From Acidobacteriota bacterium (GTDB taxonomy: Bacteria; Acidobacteriota; Thermoanaerobaculia; Gp7-AA8), in NCBI GenBank assembly GCA_021781455.1, contig JAJXWV010000043.1, forward strand, positions 1 to 64,000: a DNA stretch of 64,000 bases. The letters run 5' to 3'. The notes under the pieces were generated by a model. The model worked only from the letters and a program-made list of their open reading frames with translations, did no database searches and was not told where the DNA came from. The translations under genes and the position numbers were made by a program. Below, piece after piece: positions 8,863 to 17,887 of the stretch. Every line of letters begins with the position of its first letter. Position 1 is the stretch's first letter.

Positions 8863-9363
8863 CTACTCCAGCGGAACATTTCCCCGGATGACCTCACGAG
8901 TCCCCGCAAAAACCCTGACTTCCGCCGATTTCTGCGCGCCCCGCGCCCGAAGGGTCACGCTGCCACGATCGGCAGGAGTGGCCAGTGGCCAGGTGACCTG
9001 ACTGTCGCCGCTCCTTTTCTCATCGGTCGCTCCCGTGACCGCCACGACCGAGAGCACGCGCGGATCCCAGGCGATCGTGATCGTCACTGGCCGCACCGAA
9101 ACCTTCGGCTGGAGGATGACGAGGTCGCCATCGCGACCGACCGCCACGCTCAGCGGAAACGACGTGGAGTGAAGGGCCGTGACGACTCCCGGCAGAAACT
9201 GCCAGCGGGGAGCCGTGCTGCCGCCGGCGTTGGAGGCGGAGCGGCCGCGGAACAACCTCGGCGCGAGGAACACGATCGCTACGGCGATTGCCGCAGCGAG
9301 GGCCACGCCAATCGCCACGCGAAAGGTCGCTCTCGACCGGGATGCTTTCTCCGCGATGGACAT
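8863..9363 (-). CDS. Membrane-anchored protein with a cohesin-like beta domain
   Basis: This 166-residue protein has a basic N-terminus, a single helix near residues 15-34 and a periplasmic or outward domain of about 125 residues. The domain has the alternating pattern of an Ig or cohesin-like fold (VTITIAWDPRVLSVVAVTG, GSVTLRARG). No family is named with confidence. It lies between PrsW and the STAS gene on the same strand. Confidence 0.55.
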   Translation of the reverse strand: MSIAEKASRSRATFRVAIGVALAAAIAVAIVFLAPRLFRGRSASNAGGSTAPRWQFLPGVVTALHSTSFPLSVAVGRDGDLVILQPKVSVRPVTITIAWDPRVLSVVAVTGATDEKRSGDSQVTWPLATPADRGSVTLRARGAQKSAEVRVFAGTREVIRGNVPLE

Positions 9364-9437
9364 CTGCCTCGAGAGTCCGAAGAACGCTCAGGACTCAGGA
9401 CTCAGCACTCAGGACTCGAGCCCGCATCGGCGGGCCG

Positions 9438-9719
9438 CTAACCGATATCGAAGATCTGATCGAAACCGGAGAGATGGAAGACGTCGCGGATATGCCCGCG
9501 CACGTTGATCAGCCGCAGTCCCTTGCCGCGGTCGACGAGCTTCTTCTGCGCCGCCAGCAGGACGCCCAGGCCGGCGCTGGAGATGTACTCGAGACGGCCG
9601 AAGTCGACGACCTTCGCGTCCTCCAGGCTCAGGAAGATGCCGCGAGCCTTCTCCGCCTCGGCGGCGTCCAGCCGCCCGGTAAGAATGATCTCGTGCTCGC
9701 CGACGACGATGTCGAACAT
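9438..9719 (-). CDS. STAS-domain anti-anti-sigma factor (RsbV-like)
   Basis: This 93-residue single-domain STAS protein carries the phosphorylation loop ISSAGLG near residues 46-52. In partner-switching systems the unphosphorylated form binds the anti-sigma kinase and frees a sigma factor. Its ATG lies one base after the stop of the kinase gene, so the three genes 11456-9438 form one operon in the order phosphatase, kinase, antagonist. The sigma factor or other output is not in the window. Confidence 0.88.
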   Translation of the reverse strand: MFDIVVGEHEIILTGRLDAAEAEKARGIFLSLEDAKVVDFGRLEYISSAGLGVLLAAQKKLVDRGKGLRLINVRGHIRDVFHLSGFDQIFDIG

Positions 9720-9720
9720 G

Positions 9721-10134
9721 TCAGTCCATCCGCTTGTGCAGCGTGATCGTTCCGGTGCGATTGCTGTGACTGTACTCGATCCGGTCCATCATTTTCCTGA
9801 CCAGGTGAATGCCCAGCCCGCCGCTCTGCCGCTCGTCGAGTGGTTTGTCGATGTCCACGGGCGGCGCATCGGAAACGGGATCGAAGCGCGGCGCGTCGAA
9901 ATCGGTGATGCTGATGACGACGTCCTGCCCGGCCGTGCGCAGGTCGATGCGGATTGCGCCTGTGCCCTCACGGTTGTGGCGCACGATGTTCGTGAAGATC
10001 TCCTCGAGCGCGAGCTCGACCGGGAAGCGCACGCTCGCGCCGGCCGGTGCGCTGGCAAAGAACGCCTCGGCCAGGCGCATGACCTCCGGAAGAGCGCCCA
10101 GATTGCGCTTCACGCTCGCCGAGACTTCAGTCAC
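9721..10134 (-). CDS. Anti-sigma serine kinase, GHKL ATPase (RsbW-like)
   Basis: This 137-residue protein has the HATPase_c_2 fold: ELALEEIFTNIVRHN is the N box, ITDFDAPRFDP the G1 box and GGLGIHLVRKMMD the G2 box. It would phosphorylate the STAS partner and bind a sigma factor. GTG at 10134 overlaps the upstream TGA as GTGA, which supports translational coupling and this start rather than the longer in-frame ATG at 10170. Confidence 0.88.
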   Translation of the reverse strand: MTEVSASVKRNLGALPEVMRLAEAFFASAPAGASVRFPVELALEEIFTNIVRHNREGTGAIRIDLRTAGQDVVISITDFDAPRFDPVSDAPPVDIDKPLDERQSGGLGIHLVRKMMDRIEYSHSNRTGTITLHKRMD

Positions 10135-11456
10135 GACTCTGCTCCGGCGGAACCACAGTAGCGGATGCACATCATGGTGATGTCATCGGCCTGCGGCGCC
10201 TGATGGACGAACTCCTCGACTTCGGCCGTCACGACCGCCAGCACGCGAAGCACCGATTCCCGGCTGCAGCGCTCCAGGACCGTCCTCACGCGATCGACCG
10301 TGAATAGCTCGGAAGACCCGGAGGTCGCCTCGGTCACGCCGTCGGTGTAAAGGAACAAGGCATCGCCCGGCTCGAGCCCCTTCTGCTGCAGTGGATATCG
10401 AAATGCCGGAACGACACCCAGCGCGAGACCCGGCTGGCATTCGAGCATCTCGACCTTACCGTCCGCGTGCAGCAGAAACGGACGCTCGTGACCGGCGTTG
10501 CTGAACTGGAGCATCCCGTTGTGCAGATCGAGAAAGCCGCAGAACGCGGTCACGAACATCGTCGGGTCGGTCTCTTCGCAGAGGATGAGGTTGACCGCCT
10601 CCATCAGTTTCGCGGCGTCGGCGTAGTAGGGCAGGCTGGCCCGGAAGAGCGTCTTCGTCAGGGCCATGACGAGCGCGGCGCCGATTCCCTTTCCGGACAC
10701 GTCTCCCACGCAGAAATACAGACGATCCTGGGCCGCCGCGAAGTCGTACAAGTCGCCGCCCACCATCCTGGCCGGCCGAATGTAGGCGTGGATCTGGAAC
10801 GGTGCCGTGGTCTCGCTCCCGCCGGCGATGCCGCTGGGCAGCATCCTCATCTGAATGTCGCTGGCCAGCCTCAGGCTCTCGGCGAGCCGCTCGTGCTCGA
10901 GAACCGAGGCCGTGAAGCGGGCGCGCTCCATCGCCACAGCGGTATGCGAGGCCATCGCTCGGATCAGCGCCTCGTCATCTTCGTCGAAGCGCTCGGCGTT
11001 GACCTTGTTCACGCTCTCCAAGACGCCGAGCAGATTGCCGGAGGAGTCCAGGACAGGAGCAGCCAGGATGGATCGCGTGCGGAAACCGCTGTGGCGGTCG
11101 ACGTCGGGATTGAAGCGCGGATCGGCGTAGGCGTCGGAGACGTTGACGAGCTCACGACTTCGGGCGACGTCGCCTGCCAAGCCTGATCCGACCGGAATCT
11201 CGACGGTCGCTCCGAGGCCCTGGGCCGATCGGGTCCAGAGAACGTCCCGCCCCGCGTCGAAGACGAATACGCTCGTGCGCTCGGCGTCGACGACGAAGGA
11301 GGCCTTCTCCACGATTGCCGCCAGCAGTGAGTCGAGGTCGACCTCGGAGTTGAGCGCCTTCGCCAGGTCGAGAAGCGCGAACAACGCCCGGGCCAGGCGG
11401 CCGGTGTTGCCGAAGGCGCGAAAGTCGCGTGGCTGCATCGCTGCGGCGTCGGTCAT
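10131..11456 (-). CDS. GAF-SpoIIE serine phosphatase (RsbU-like)
   Basis: This 441-residue protein has an N-terminal GAF sensor domain (about residues 40-175; SVFVFDAGRD, SILAAPVLDSSG) followed by a PP2C-type SpoIIE phosphatase domain. Metal-binding signatures include GGDLYDF, GDVSGKGIGAALVMA and LFLYTDGVTE. It should dephosphorylate the downstream STAS protein in response to a signal bound by GAF. The ATG at 11456 is preceded by a consensus TATAAT at 11478-11483, giving a leader of about 15 bases. Confidence 0.9.
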   Translation of the reverse strand: MTDAAAMQPRDFRAFGNTGRLARALFALLDLAKALNSEVDLDSLLAAIVEKASFVVDAERTSVFVFDAGRDVLWTRSAQGLGATVEIPVGSGLAGDVARSRELVNVSDAYADPRFNPDVDRHSGFRTRSILAAPVLDSSGNLLGVLESVNKVNAERFDEDDEALIRAMASHTAVAMERARFTASVLEHERLAESLRLASDIQMRMLPSGIAGGSETTAPFQIHAYIRPARMVGGDLYDFAAAQDRLYFCVGDVSGKGIGAALVMALTKTLFRASLPYYADAAKLMEAVNLILCEETDPTMFVTAFCGFLDLHNGMLQFSNAGHERPFLLHADGKVEMLECQPGLALGVVPAFRYPLQQKGLEPGDALFLYTDGVTEATSGSSELFTVDRVRTVLERCSRESVLRVLAVVTAEVEEFVHQAPQADDITMMCIRYCGSAGAES

Positions 11457-11477
11457 GGGATGAGTCCGAGTAAAGCG

Positions 11478-11483
11478 ATTATA
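11478..11483 (-). promoter_or_regulatory. -10 element of the partner-switching operon
   Basis: On the minus strand this reads TATAAT, 22 bases before the phosphatase ATG. No good -35 hexamer is seen 17 bases upstream. Confidence 0.45.
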
Positions 11484-11502
11484 GGCCGCCCATTCACACC
11501 GT

Positions 11503-11845
11503 AGGGCGCAGCTGCGCTGCGCCGTGGATGCACTCGTTGCTTGGCATCCCGAGAGCTCAGAGGCGGTGAACTCCGCTGCTGTCATCCCGAGCGCCAGCGT
11601 GGGATCTGGGCGGTTGGGCGGCGCGCTCAGTAACCTGGAATCGCCCCGAATGGCGCGCCCGGCCCACCCAGGTTCCTCGCTGACGCATCTAAGAAACTCC
11701 CAGTGTTTATGCGGTTTTCGTGCTTGTTGCCCTTCTCCCCGCCGCAGCGGGGAGAAGGTGCCGAAGGCGGATGAGGGGCTCCTTGTTGAACGAGAACGAG
11801 ACCCCTCACCCCGGCCCTCTACCCGCTGCGGCGGGGAGAGGGGGA
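11503..11845. repeat. Dispersed repeat block, near-copy of 7479-7690
   Basis: A small GCGCAGCTGCGCTGCGC palindrome is followed by GTCATCCCGAGCGCCAGCGTGGGAT and by the CCGCAGCGGGGAGAAGG / CCGCTGCGGCGGGGAGAGG pair. The 400-bp gap between the phosphatase gene and the sulfatase relic has no gene. Confidence 0.85.
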
Positions 11846-11857
11846 ACGATCGATTTC

Positions 11858-12980
11858 TCAGCCTTTGATCATCGACCGGTAGTGCTCGCCCAGGCGCAAG
11901 GCGTTCTGCAGCTCCGCGCGCCGGCCCTCGCGCGAGTACACGTCCGCCAGCACGAAATACCCGAGCGCTTTCAGGTCGGGCTCCTTGGCGCGGTCCAGTC
12001 CGGCGAGCGCCAGCTTCTCGACTTCGCCGAGCCTGTCCGCGTCATTGAGCATCGCCCGCGCCAGGAGCAGATACGGGCGGGCGTTCTTCGGATCCTGCTC
12101 GATGAGGATGCGCATCTGCTTCTCGGCTCCGGCGCCGTCGCCTTCACGCAGCAGCAGATCGCCGAGATTGAATCGCGCCGCCTCGGACTTCGGATGGTTC
12201 TCGACCTCGGCCGCGTATGCCGCGCGTGCGTCCGCAAGGCGCCCCTGCCGTTCGCGCAGAAGGCCGAGGTTGTAGTTGGCCAGCGGAAACTTGGGGTATT
12301 CCGCGAGGATGCTGCGCAACAGGCTTTCCGCCTCGCCTAACTGACCCATTCCGATCAGGCAGGCCGCGAGATTGTTCCGGCTGCGAGCGCTCGTGTGCGG
12401 ACGCGCCGCCGACGTAGCCGAGCGAGGCCAGCTTCTGCAGCGTCTCGTGATCGAGACTGGCTTCCTGCGTGGCCGGCGCGTCGCGGGCGCTCTCGTCGCG
12501 CGCTCGCTGCAGCTCGTCCTTCACCTGGCGCGCCACACGGCGATTGCTCTCCATGACGTTCTTCAGCTCACGCGGATCCTTGCCCAGCTCGTACAGCTCG
12601 GCCCGGGGGGCGTCGATGAACTTGTAGTCGTTGGTACGCAGGCCGTAAAGCGCCGCCCATCCGTACTGGAGATTCGTCGCCATCGACTCGCTGTACGCGT
12701 AGCGCACGGCTCGTTCACCGCCGGACAACAGCGGCAGCAGCGACAATCCCTGAATGCGCTGCGCTTTCTCGCCGCTCACCAGATCGAGAACGGTCGGCGC
12801 AATGTCGATCGTGCGCACCTGCGCCGCGATTCTTTCCCCGCTCTCGCGTCCCGGGATGCGCACGAGCAGAGGGACGTGAACGGCATAGTCGTAGATGTAG
12901 TACCCGTGCTCCTTCTCGCCGTGCTCGCCGAGGCCTTCGCCGTGATCGCCGACGACGATGACGATCGTCTTCTCGACGGT
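11858..12980 (-). pseudogene. 5'-truncated, frameshifted sulfatase-TPR gene
   Basis: Reading leftwards from about 12980, a frame encodes the C-terminal half of a sulfatase-like enzyme (VVGDHGEGLGEHG, HVPLLVRIPG, DIAPTVLDL, ELYELGKDP, LASLGYVGG). Near 12380 a one-base shift moves the reading into another frame that encodes three or four TPRs (NNLAACLIGMG, NYNLGLLRERQGR, RFNLGDLLLREGD) ending at 11858. The N-terminal catalytic half, with the nucleophile motif, is missing; homology stops abruptly about 110 bp from the 3' end of tRNA-Glu. The architecture matches the intact gene at 61272-63482. Confidence 0.8.
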
Positions 12981-13090
12981 TCGACGTCACTTCATCAATC
13001 ATGGCCCTTCAGGGATTCGGCGAAATGCTGTAGCTCCTGGAGGGCTCGCCGGGCCGTTGCCCAACCAGCGCAGCCGGTCGGACGGAATGG

Positions 13091-13163
13091 CGTCCCCAAC
13101 GAGATTCGAACTCGTGTTGGCGCCGTGAAAGGGCGCTGTCCTAGGCCTCTAGACGATGGGGAC
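13091..13163 (-). tRNA. tRNA-Glu (TTC)
   Basis: The minus strand folds as a cloverleaf with a GTCCCCA/TGGGGAC acceptor stem, a GCGCC/GGCGC anticodon stem, the loop CTTTCAC (anticodon TTC) and a GAGTTCGAATCTC T-arm. CCA is not encoded; discriminator base is G. Confidence 0.95.
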
Positions 13164-13321
13164 GGGATGAGGCGATCCGGCGCCGCGCCGGGAGGGCGCT
13201 GCCGCGAGGAGCGGCGGACGTTAGCACGCCCCTCGTGACGCGTCAACGGAGGCTAAACAGCCGGTCCGGAGCGAAATTCCGCAGCGGCCGCGCCGGACGA
13301 CGCCGTGTCCAGCCTCCGTTC

Positions 13322-13412
13322 AAAGTTCAACCACAGAGACGCAGAGGCACAGAGATTCACAGAGAGAAACTCTGTGTACCTCGATGTCTCTGCGTCCCTG
13401 TAGTGAAAACTC
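13322..13412. repeat. CCACAGAGACGCAGAGGCACAGAG-type inverted repeat
   Basis: CACAGAGACGCAGAGGCAC units face CTCTGTG and TCTCTGCGTC units, forming an imperfect palindrome between tRNA-Glu and the epimerase gene. No gene is visible in 13164-13459. Confidence 0.8.
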
Positions 13413-13459
13413 AGTGGCCGGAGTCGCCGACTGGGATTTCTGCACAGCCTCGCGTTCGT

Positions 13460-14395
13460 CTACCTCGGCGCCGCGGCCGCGAGGGTCTCGCGCATCCAGG
13501 AGATCGTCCGCTCCAGGCCGTCGCGCAGCGGGAGCGGCTCCGGCAGGCCGGCCAGGCGGCGCAGCTTCGTCCCGTCGAGCGCGCTCCGCAGCTGTTCGCC
13601 CTTTTTCGCGTCTACGTGTTCCGCGGAAACGGAAACACCGCAGATCGAGCGCAGAACTTCGAAGAGCTGTACGACCGAGGTCTCCACGCCGGTTCCGACG
13701 TTGAACGCGCCGCTCACCTCGTCGCGCAACGCGGCGAGGTTCGCGCGGACCACGTCGTCGACGAACACGTAGTCGCGCGTCTGCAACCCGTCGCCATTGA
13801 TCACCGGCGTCTCCCCCGCCAGCAGACGGCCGCCGAAGATCGCCACGACCCCGGCCTCGCCATCCTTCCGCTGCCGCGGCCCGTAAACGTTCGCATAACG
13901 CAGCGCGACATACGGCAGCCCGTGCACTTCGCGGAAGTAGAAGAGGTAGTGCTCGACCGACAGTTTCGCGATTCCATAAGGCGACAAGGGCCAGGTGGAA
14001 TGCTCTTCCGTCTGCGGATGGGTGACCGGCTCGCCGTAGATGACCCCGCCGCTCGAGGCAAAGATCACCTTCTTCACGCGATGCTCGAGCGCCGACTGCA
14101 GGACTTGCAGCGAGCCGATGATGTTCGTGTCGGCGTCGAACACGGGATCGGCCACGGAGCGGCGGACATCCATCTGCGCGGCATGGTGGTTGACGATGTC
14201 GACGCCCTTCATCGCCTCCGCAACCGTCTTCGCGTCGCGGACGTCGCCCTCGATGAAATGCGCCTTCGGATGCACGTTGCGCCGCTCGCCGGTCGAGAGG
14301 TTGTCGATCACGACCACGTCCAGACCTCGTGCGATCCAGGCATCGACGATGGCCGAGCCGATGAAGCCGGCGCCGCCCGTGACCAGGACTCTCAT
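13460..14395 (-). CDS. NAD-dependent sugar-nucleotide epimerase/dehydratase (GalE-like)
   Basis: This 311-residue extended short-chain dehydrogenase has TGGAGFIG (residues 6-13) for NAD binding and the catalytic SPYGIAK motif (Y140, K144), with SSGGVIYGE before it. It is most like UDP-glucose 4-epimerases, though related enzymes act on other UDP-sugars. Together with the NusG paralogue immediately upstream it suggests a surface-polysaccharide role. GNGxxxRDYVxVDD is present (GDGLQTRDYVFVDD), as in true members. Length is full. Confidence 0.88.
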   Translation of the reverse strand: MRVLVTGGAGFIGSAIVDAWIARGLDVVVIDNLSTGERRNVHPKAHFIEGDVRDAKTVAEAMKGVDIVNHHAAQMDVRRSVADPVFDADTNIIGSLQVLQSALEHRVKKVIFASSGGVIYGEPVTHPQTEEHSTWPLSPYGIAKLSVEHYLFYFREVHGLPYVALRYANVYGPRQRKDGEAGVVAIFGGRLLAGETPVINGDGLQTRDYVFVDDVVRANLAALRDEVSGAFNVGTGVETSVVQLFEVLRSICGVSVSAEHVDAKKGEQLRSALDGTKLRRLAGLPEPLPLRDGLERTISWMRETLAAAAPR

Positions 14396-14400
14396 CGGGT

Positions 14401-14445
14401 CAACCGAGAGCGCAGAGGGCAGAGCGCGGAGCGCAGATCAACTCT
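14401..14445. repeat. GCGCAGAGG-type short repeats
   Basis: GAGCGCAGAGGGCAGAGCGCGGAGCGCAG lies in the 92-bp gap between the NusG paralogue and the epimerase. Its reverse-complement relatives (CGCGCTCTCGCCCTC) occur at 17036-17098. Confidence 0.6.
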
Positions 14446-14488
14446 CATGATGGTCGTTCGCAGCATGACACAAGGTCGCGGCGCCGTT

Positions 14489-15058
14489 TCAGCCGCGGAT
14501 GGTCGCGTGGTGGTCAGGGGATTTGTCCGGCTTGATGTACTCGCGATCGATCTCCACCGCCACCGACTGGCGGATGAAGGAGACCGAGACCACCAGCCGC
14601 TCGGCGTTCTTCTCGCGCACCACGACGCCCCGGCAGCCGGCGAAGACGCCCTCGGTGATGACCACCGCGTCCCCCGTCCCGATGTACGGATGCGGGATCA
14701 GCTTGCGGTTGCTCTGCTGCAGGATCCAGATCTGCTTGATCTCCTCTTCGAAGGAGGCCTGATCGGGAGGGGTGAGGAAGTTGACGACCAGGTGGCTGCG
14801 CACCGCCTGAGCGGTGGCCGCATTATCGGCACGCATGAAGACGTATCCCGAAAAAAGGGGAAGGTGGGAAGTGAACGTGCGGCCGCTTCGCTTCGTCACC
14901 TTCACGACCTGCGGCAGGTAGAACGGGATCTCGTAGTGGAGGATGTAGCGGGCAAACGACTTTTCCTGGCGGCTGCGGAGATACGCAACGACCCACGGCT
15001 GATCGAGCTCGAACAGCGAGTCCGGGAACACGTCGGGCTCGCGCTTCAGAATCGGCAT
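14489..15058 (-). CDS. NusG-family transcription elongation factor (specialised RfaH/UpxY-like paralogue)
   Basis: This 189-residue protein has an N-terminal NGN domain (WVVAYLRSRQEKSFARYI, LPLFSGYVFMR) and a C-terminal KOW domain (GDAVVITEGVFAGCRGVVV). Specialised NusG paralogues prevent early termination in long polysaccharide operons. AAGGA lies just before ATG 15058. It follows tRNA-Lys by 126 bp on the same strand and precedes the epimerase gene, which fits a polysaccharide role. The housekeeping NusG is not in the window, and no ops-like element was recognised. Confidence 0.8.
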   Translation of the reverse strand: MPILKREPDVFPDSLFELDQPWVVAYLRSRQEKSFARYILHYEIPFYLPQVVKVTKRSGRTFTSHLPLFSGYVFMRADNAATAQAVRSHLVVNFLTPPDQASFEEEIKQIWILQQSNRKLIPHPYIGTGDAVVITEGVFAGCRGVVVREKNAERLVVSVSFIRQSVAVEIDREYIKPDKSPDHHATIRG

Positions 15059-15183
15059 GGTTCCTTCCCTGTCGGGCTGCTCACCCTCGGGCAAGGAGAG
15101 AGCAAAAAATGGTGATTTGGTCTGAAAATTATATTGGATGAACCGTGCCGCGGCAAACGGCCGGCGAGTCACTTCACAGGAAC

Positions 15184-15258
15184 TGGTGAGCCCGGTAGGG
15201 ATCGAACCTACGACCAACTGGTTAAAAGCCAGCTGCTCTACCACTGAGCTACGGGCCC
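15184..15258 (-). tRNA. tRNA-Lys (TTT)
   Basis: The minus strand folds as a cloverleaf with GGGCCCG/CGGGCTC acceptor arms, the loop CTTTTAA (anticodon TTT), GGTTCGATCC in the T-arm and an encoded CCA at 15184-15186. Confidence 0.95.
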
Positions 15259-15412
15259 GGGAAGAATCCGGCGACGCGGAGGCGCCGCCGCCGCGGAGGC
15301 CGCCAACATAAAGAGCGATGCCGCGCGTGTCAACCGTGGAACGCGGCATCGGCGGGTCGTATTCACGCGGCGCAGCCCAACATCAGTGTGCTCCGGCCCG
15401 GTCGAACCCGGG

Positions 15413-15566
15413 TATTGCACCCGCAGGGACGCGCAGCAGCGCGTCCGCAGCTCTCGTCGGGTCCCGGTCGTTCACCGGAGTTGCGGACGTGCTGCGCGTC
15501 CCTACATTCTGCGAACAGACGCCGGAAACCGGTAACGCAAATTTCGATGCGCAATTCGCAATCACG
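15413..15566. repeat. GGGACGCGCAGCAGCGCGTCC-type hairpin repeat
   Basis: CAGGGACGCGCAGCAGCGCGTCCGCA faces TTGCGGACGTGCTGCGCGTCCCTAC across about 40 bp. Related copies occur at 38647-38768, 39592-39618 and 45545-45620. GCGAATT-type heptads follow. No gene is seen in 15259-15592. Confidence 0.85.
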
Positions 15567-15592
15567 TGCCCCCGTCGTAGGATGCAGCGACG

Positions 15593-16870
15593 ATGAACGT
15601 AGCCGCCGAAACTTACGTGAAGCTCGTGCTGGCAATGGGAGAGCACGATCGCGATTACGTCGACGCGTACTACGGGCCAGCCGCATGGCGTTCGGCCGCG
15701 CAGTCGGAGAAAAAACCGCTCGATCGGATCCGGGCGGAAGCGGTTGCATTGATCGAATGGCTGAGCGCTGCGGAGGATCACTCGGGAACTGCCGCCACCA
15801 GCCCACGGCGCACCGCAGCTGCGCCATACGACGTTGCGGATGCGATACTGGAGATGCGCCGCCAATTTCTCGCCCGGCAGACCGAGGCGCTCGTGGCAAG
15901 AATCGACGTGGTCGGCGGGAAGCGCATGAGTTTCGACGAGGAGTCGAAGGCGCTCTACGACGCGGTGGCGCCGCATCACTCCGCCGAGCACTTTCAGGAG
16001 CTGCTGCACGACCTCGAGGGCGAGCTGCCGGGACCAGCCAGCCTAACCGCGAGGCTGGAGGCGTTCCGCGGAAAAGTGATCATTCCCCGCGAAACGCTGG
16101 ATGCGGTCTTCAACAAAGCGATCGACGCCTGCCGGTCGCGGACGCTGCAGCACATGGACCTCCCGGCGGATGAGACCTTCATCGTCGAATACGTCACGAA
16201 CAAATCGTGGTCCGGGTACAACTGGTACCAGGGGCACTACCACAGCCTCATTCAGGTCAACACCGATCTGCCCATCTACATCGATCGCGCCATCGACCTC
16301 GCCTGCCACGAGGGCTATCCCGGTCATCACGTCTACAACTCGCTGCTCGAGAAGAACCTCGTGCATGACCGGGGGTGGATCGAGCTCACGGTCTATCCGC
16401 TCTTCAGCCCGCAATCGCTGATCGCCGAGGGAAGCGCGAACTACGGAATCGAGGTGACCTTCCCGGGCCGTGAGCGGATCGAATGGGAGAAGGAGCACCT
16501 CTTTCCGCTCGCCGGGCTCGATTCCTCCAATGCAGAGCGCTACTACCGCATCCTGAAGCTGACCGATCGGCTGAGCTATGCGGGGAACGAGGCGGCGCGG
16601 AGGTATCTCGACGGAGAGATCGATGCGGCGGCCGCGGCGGGGTGGCTCGAGCGATACGCGCTGATGTCGCCGGCGCGCGCGAAGCAGCGCGTGGCTTTCA
16701 TCGATCAGTACCGGTCGTATGTGGTCAATTACAACGTGGGGAAGGATCTCGTGCGGACGTACGTCGAGAGCCGCGCGGCGGGTGACGATGGGAAGCGCTG
16801 GCGCGTCTTCGAAGAGCTGCTGGCATCGCCAAAGCTGCCGGCGGCGTTAGGCGCACCACTGCCCTCGTGA
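15593..16870 (+). CDS. DUF885-like putative metallopeptidase
   Basis: This 425-residue protein carries CHEGYPGHHV (about residues 239-248), the HExxxGHH variant of a zinc site used by DUF885 proteins, and later LIAEGSANYGIE with a conserved glutamate. It has no signal peptide or membrane helix. DUF885 proteins are thought to be carboxypeptidase-like hydrolases; the substrate is unknown. It is shorter than typical DUF885 members (about 550-600), lacking part of the N-terminal domain. TAGGAT at 15577-15582 lies ten bases before the ATG and no ribosome site is seen. Confidence 0.75.
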   Translation: MNVAAETYVKLVLAMGEHDRDYVDAYYGPAAWRSAAQSEKKPLDRIRAEAVALIEWLSAAEDHSGTAATSPRRTAAAPYDVADAILEMRRQFLARQTEALVARIDVVGGKRMSFDEESKALYDAVAPHHSAEHFQELLHDLEGELPGPASLTARLEAFRGKVIIPRETLDAVFNKAIDACRSRTLQHMDLPADETFIVEYVTNKSWSGYNWYQGHYHSLIQVNTDLPIYIDRAIDLACHEGYPGHHVYNSLLEKNLVHDRGWIELTVYPLFSPQSLIAEGSANYGIEVTFPGRERIEWEKEHLFPLAGLDSSNAERYYRILKLTDRLSYAGNEAARRYLDGEIDAAAAAGWLERYALMSPARAKQRVAFIDQYRSYVVNYNVGKDLVRTYVESRAAGDDGKRWRVFEELLASPKLPAALGAPLPS

Positions 16871-16876
16871 GGCGGC

Positions 16877-17098
16877 CGTGTGGGGCAGGCTTTCCAGCCT
16901 GCCCTTCTTGGCGGGGCTGGAAAGCCCACCTCACACGATCGGCGGCGTAGGGCGGCGAAGAGTCTCCAGCCTGCGGATCGTCCCGGTAAGAGACTCTTCG
17001 CCGCGCTGCGCCGGCTCAGAGTGACGGGTGCTGCCCTCCGCGCTCTCGCCCTCCGCCCGCGCTCTCGCTCTTCGCGCTCTCGCCCTCTGCGCTCTACT
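16877..17098. repeat. Dispersed repeats (GGCAGGCTTTCC, GGCGAAGAGTCT and GCTCTCGCC families)
   Basis: The gap holds a GTGTGGGGCAGGCTTTCC hairpin, GGCGGCGAAGAGTCT facing AGACTCTTCGCCGC, a CTCAGAGTGACGG unit, and then a run of GCTCTCGCCCTC heptad-like units ending at the stop codon of the LuxR gene. Confidence 0.8.
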
Positions 17099-17672
17099 CT
17101 TTCTTCCCACGGCGGCTCAGCGCCTTGGCCACGAACTCCGCGCGGGTGTGCATGCCGGTCTTCTCGAGGATGCGGCGGACGTGGGTGCGCAGGGTGTTCG
17201 AGGCGATGCCGGCGCTCTTGCAGATGTCGTCGCTCGAGGAGCCGCGAAGCAGGTGAAGAGCGACCTCGCGTTCGCGCGGCGTGAAGGCCCACTCGTTCAT
17301 CAGGACCTCTTCGTCGACCGCTGCGTCGGGGGGAGCGGTCTCGACGAGGAGCAGGAGCCAGCGCTCCATTCCCTTTTCCGAGGGACGGGAGACGCTGACC
17401 TGGTAGCGGTTGCCCGAGGGGAACGAGAGGATCTGGTCGGAGCTGTAATCGGGACCACCATTGCGATCGATGGAGCGGATCAAACGGGCAATGGGGTGTG
17501 TGCGATAGCTTTCGAGCAGGTCTGACTGCAGCGCCTCGGTCTCGAACAGCCGTTCGGCTTTGCGATTGAAGGGGCGCAGATTCCGTTTTTCGTCGACGAT
17601 GACGATCGCCATCGGCAGCCGGCCCAGGGCCGACTGGAGAGCGTCGTTCTGATCACGTGATTGCGTTGCCAT
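17094..17672 (-). CDS. PAS-LuxR transcriptional regulator
   Basis: This 192-residue protein has a PAS-like sensory half (residues about 15-110: MAIVIVDEKRNLRPFNRKAERLF) and a C-terminal LuxR/GerE helix-turn-helix (FTPREREVALHLLRG, NTLRTHVRRILEKTG). There is no receiver domain, so it senses directly rather than through phosphorylation. ATG 17672 follows a TTATAAG sequence 17 bases upstream. Targets are unknown; the divergent side has no gene and the next gene on the same strand is the serine hydrolase upstream. Confidence 0.8.
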   Translation of the reverse strand: MATQSRDQNDALQSALGRLPMAIVIVDEKRNLRPFNRKAERLFETEALQSDLLESYRTHPIARLIRSIDRNGGPDYSSDQILSFPSGNRYQVSVSRPSEKGMERWLLLLVETAPPDAAVDEEVLMNEWAFTPREREVALHLLRGSSSDDICKSAGIASNTLRTHVRRILEKTGMHTRAEFVAKALSRRGKKE

Positions 17673-17887
17673 GGTCAAGGGTTCGCAGCTTATAAGCGGA
17701 TTCCGCGCCTAACGCAAGGACATAAGTCACCGCACCGTCGATGTATGGCGAGGAAATGTGCGCTTGACCACCTGACGCCGCTTCGATTGAGGAACCCAGC
17801 TGACAGTTTCGCACGTTCGGTCCCGACTTCGAGCGTGATTTTGATACCAAAGGGTTCCGGCAAAACAATCCGAACGCTCGCTCGGCT

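Noticed and set aside
10131-11585. Longer N-terminus of the SpoIIE phosphatase starting at 11585
   Set aside because: It would read through a repeat and a TATAAT box; ATG 11456 downstream of that box is better supported.
12995-13246. Integrase fragment overlapping tRNA-Glu
   Set aside because: The frame across the tRNA shows no integrase motifs; the only protein-like piece (LQELQHFAESLKGHD) is too short to assign.
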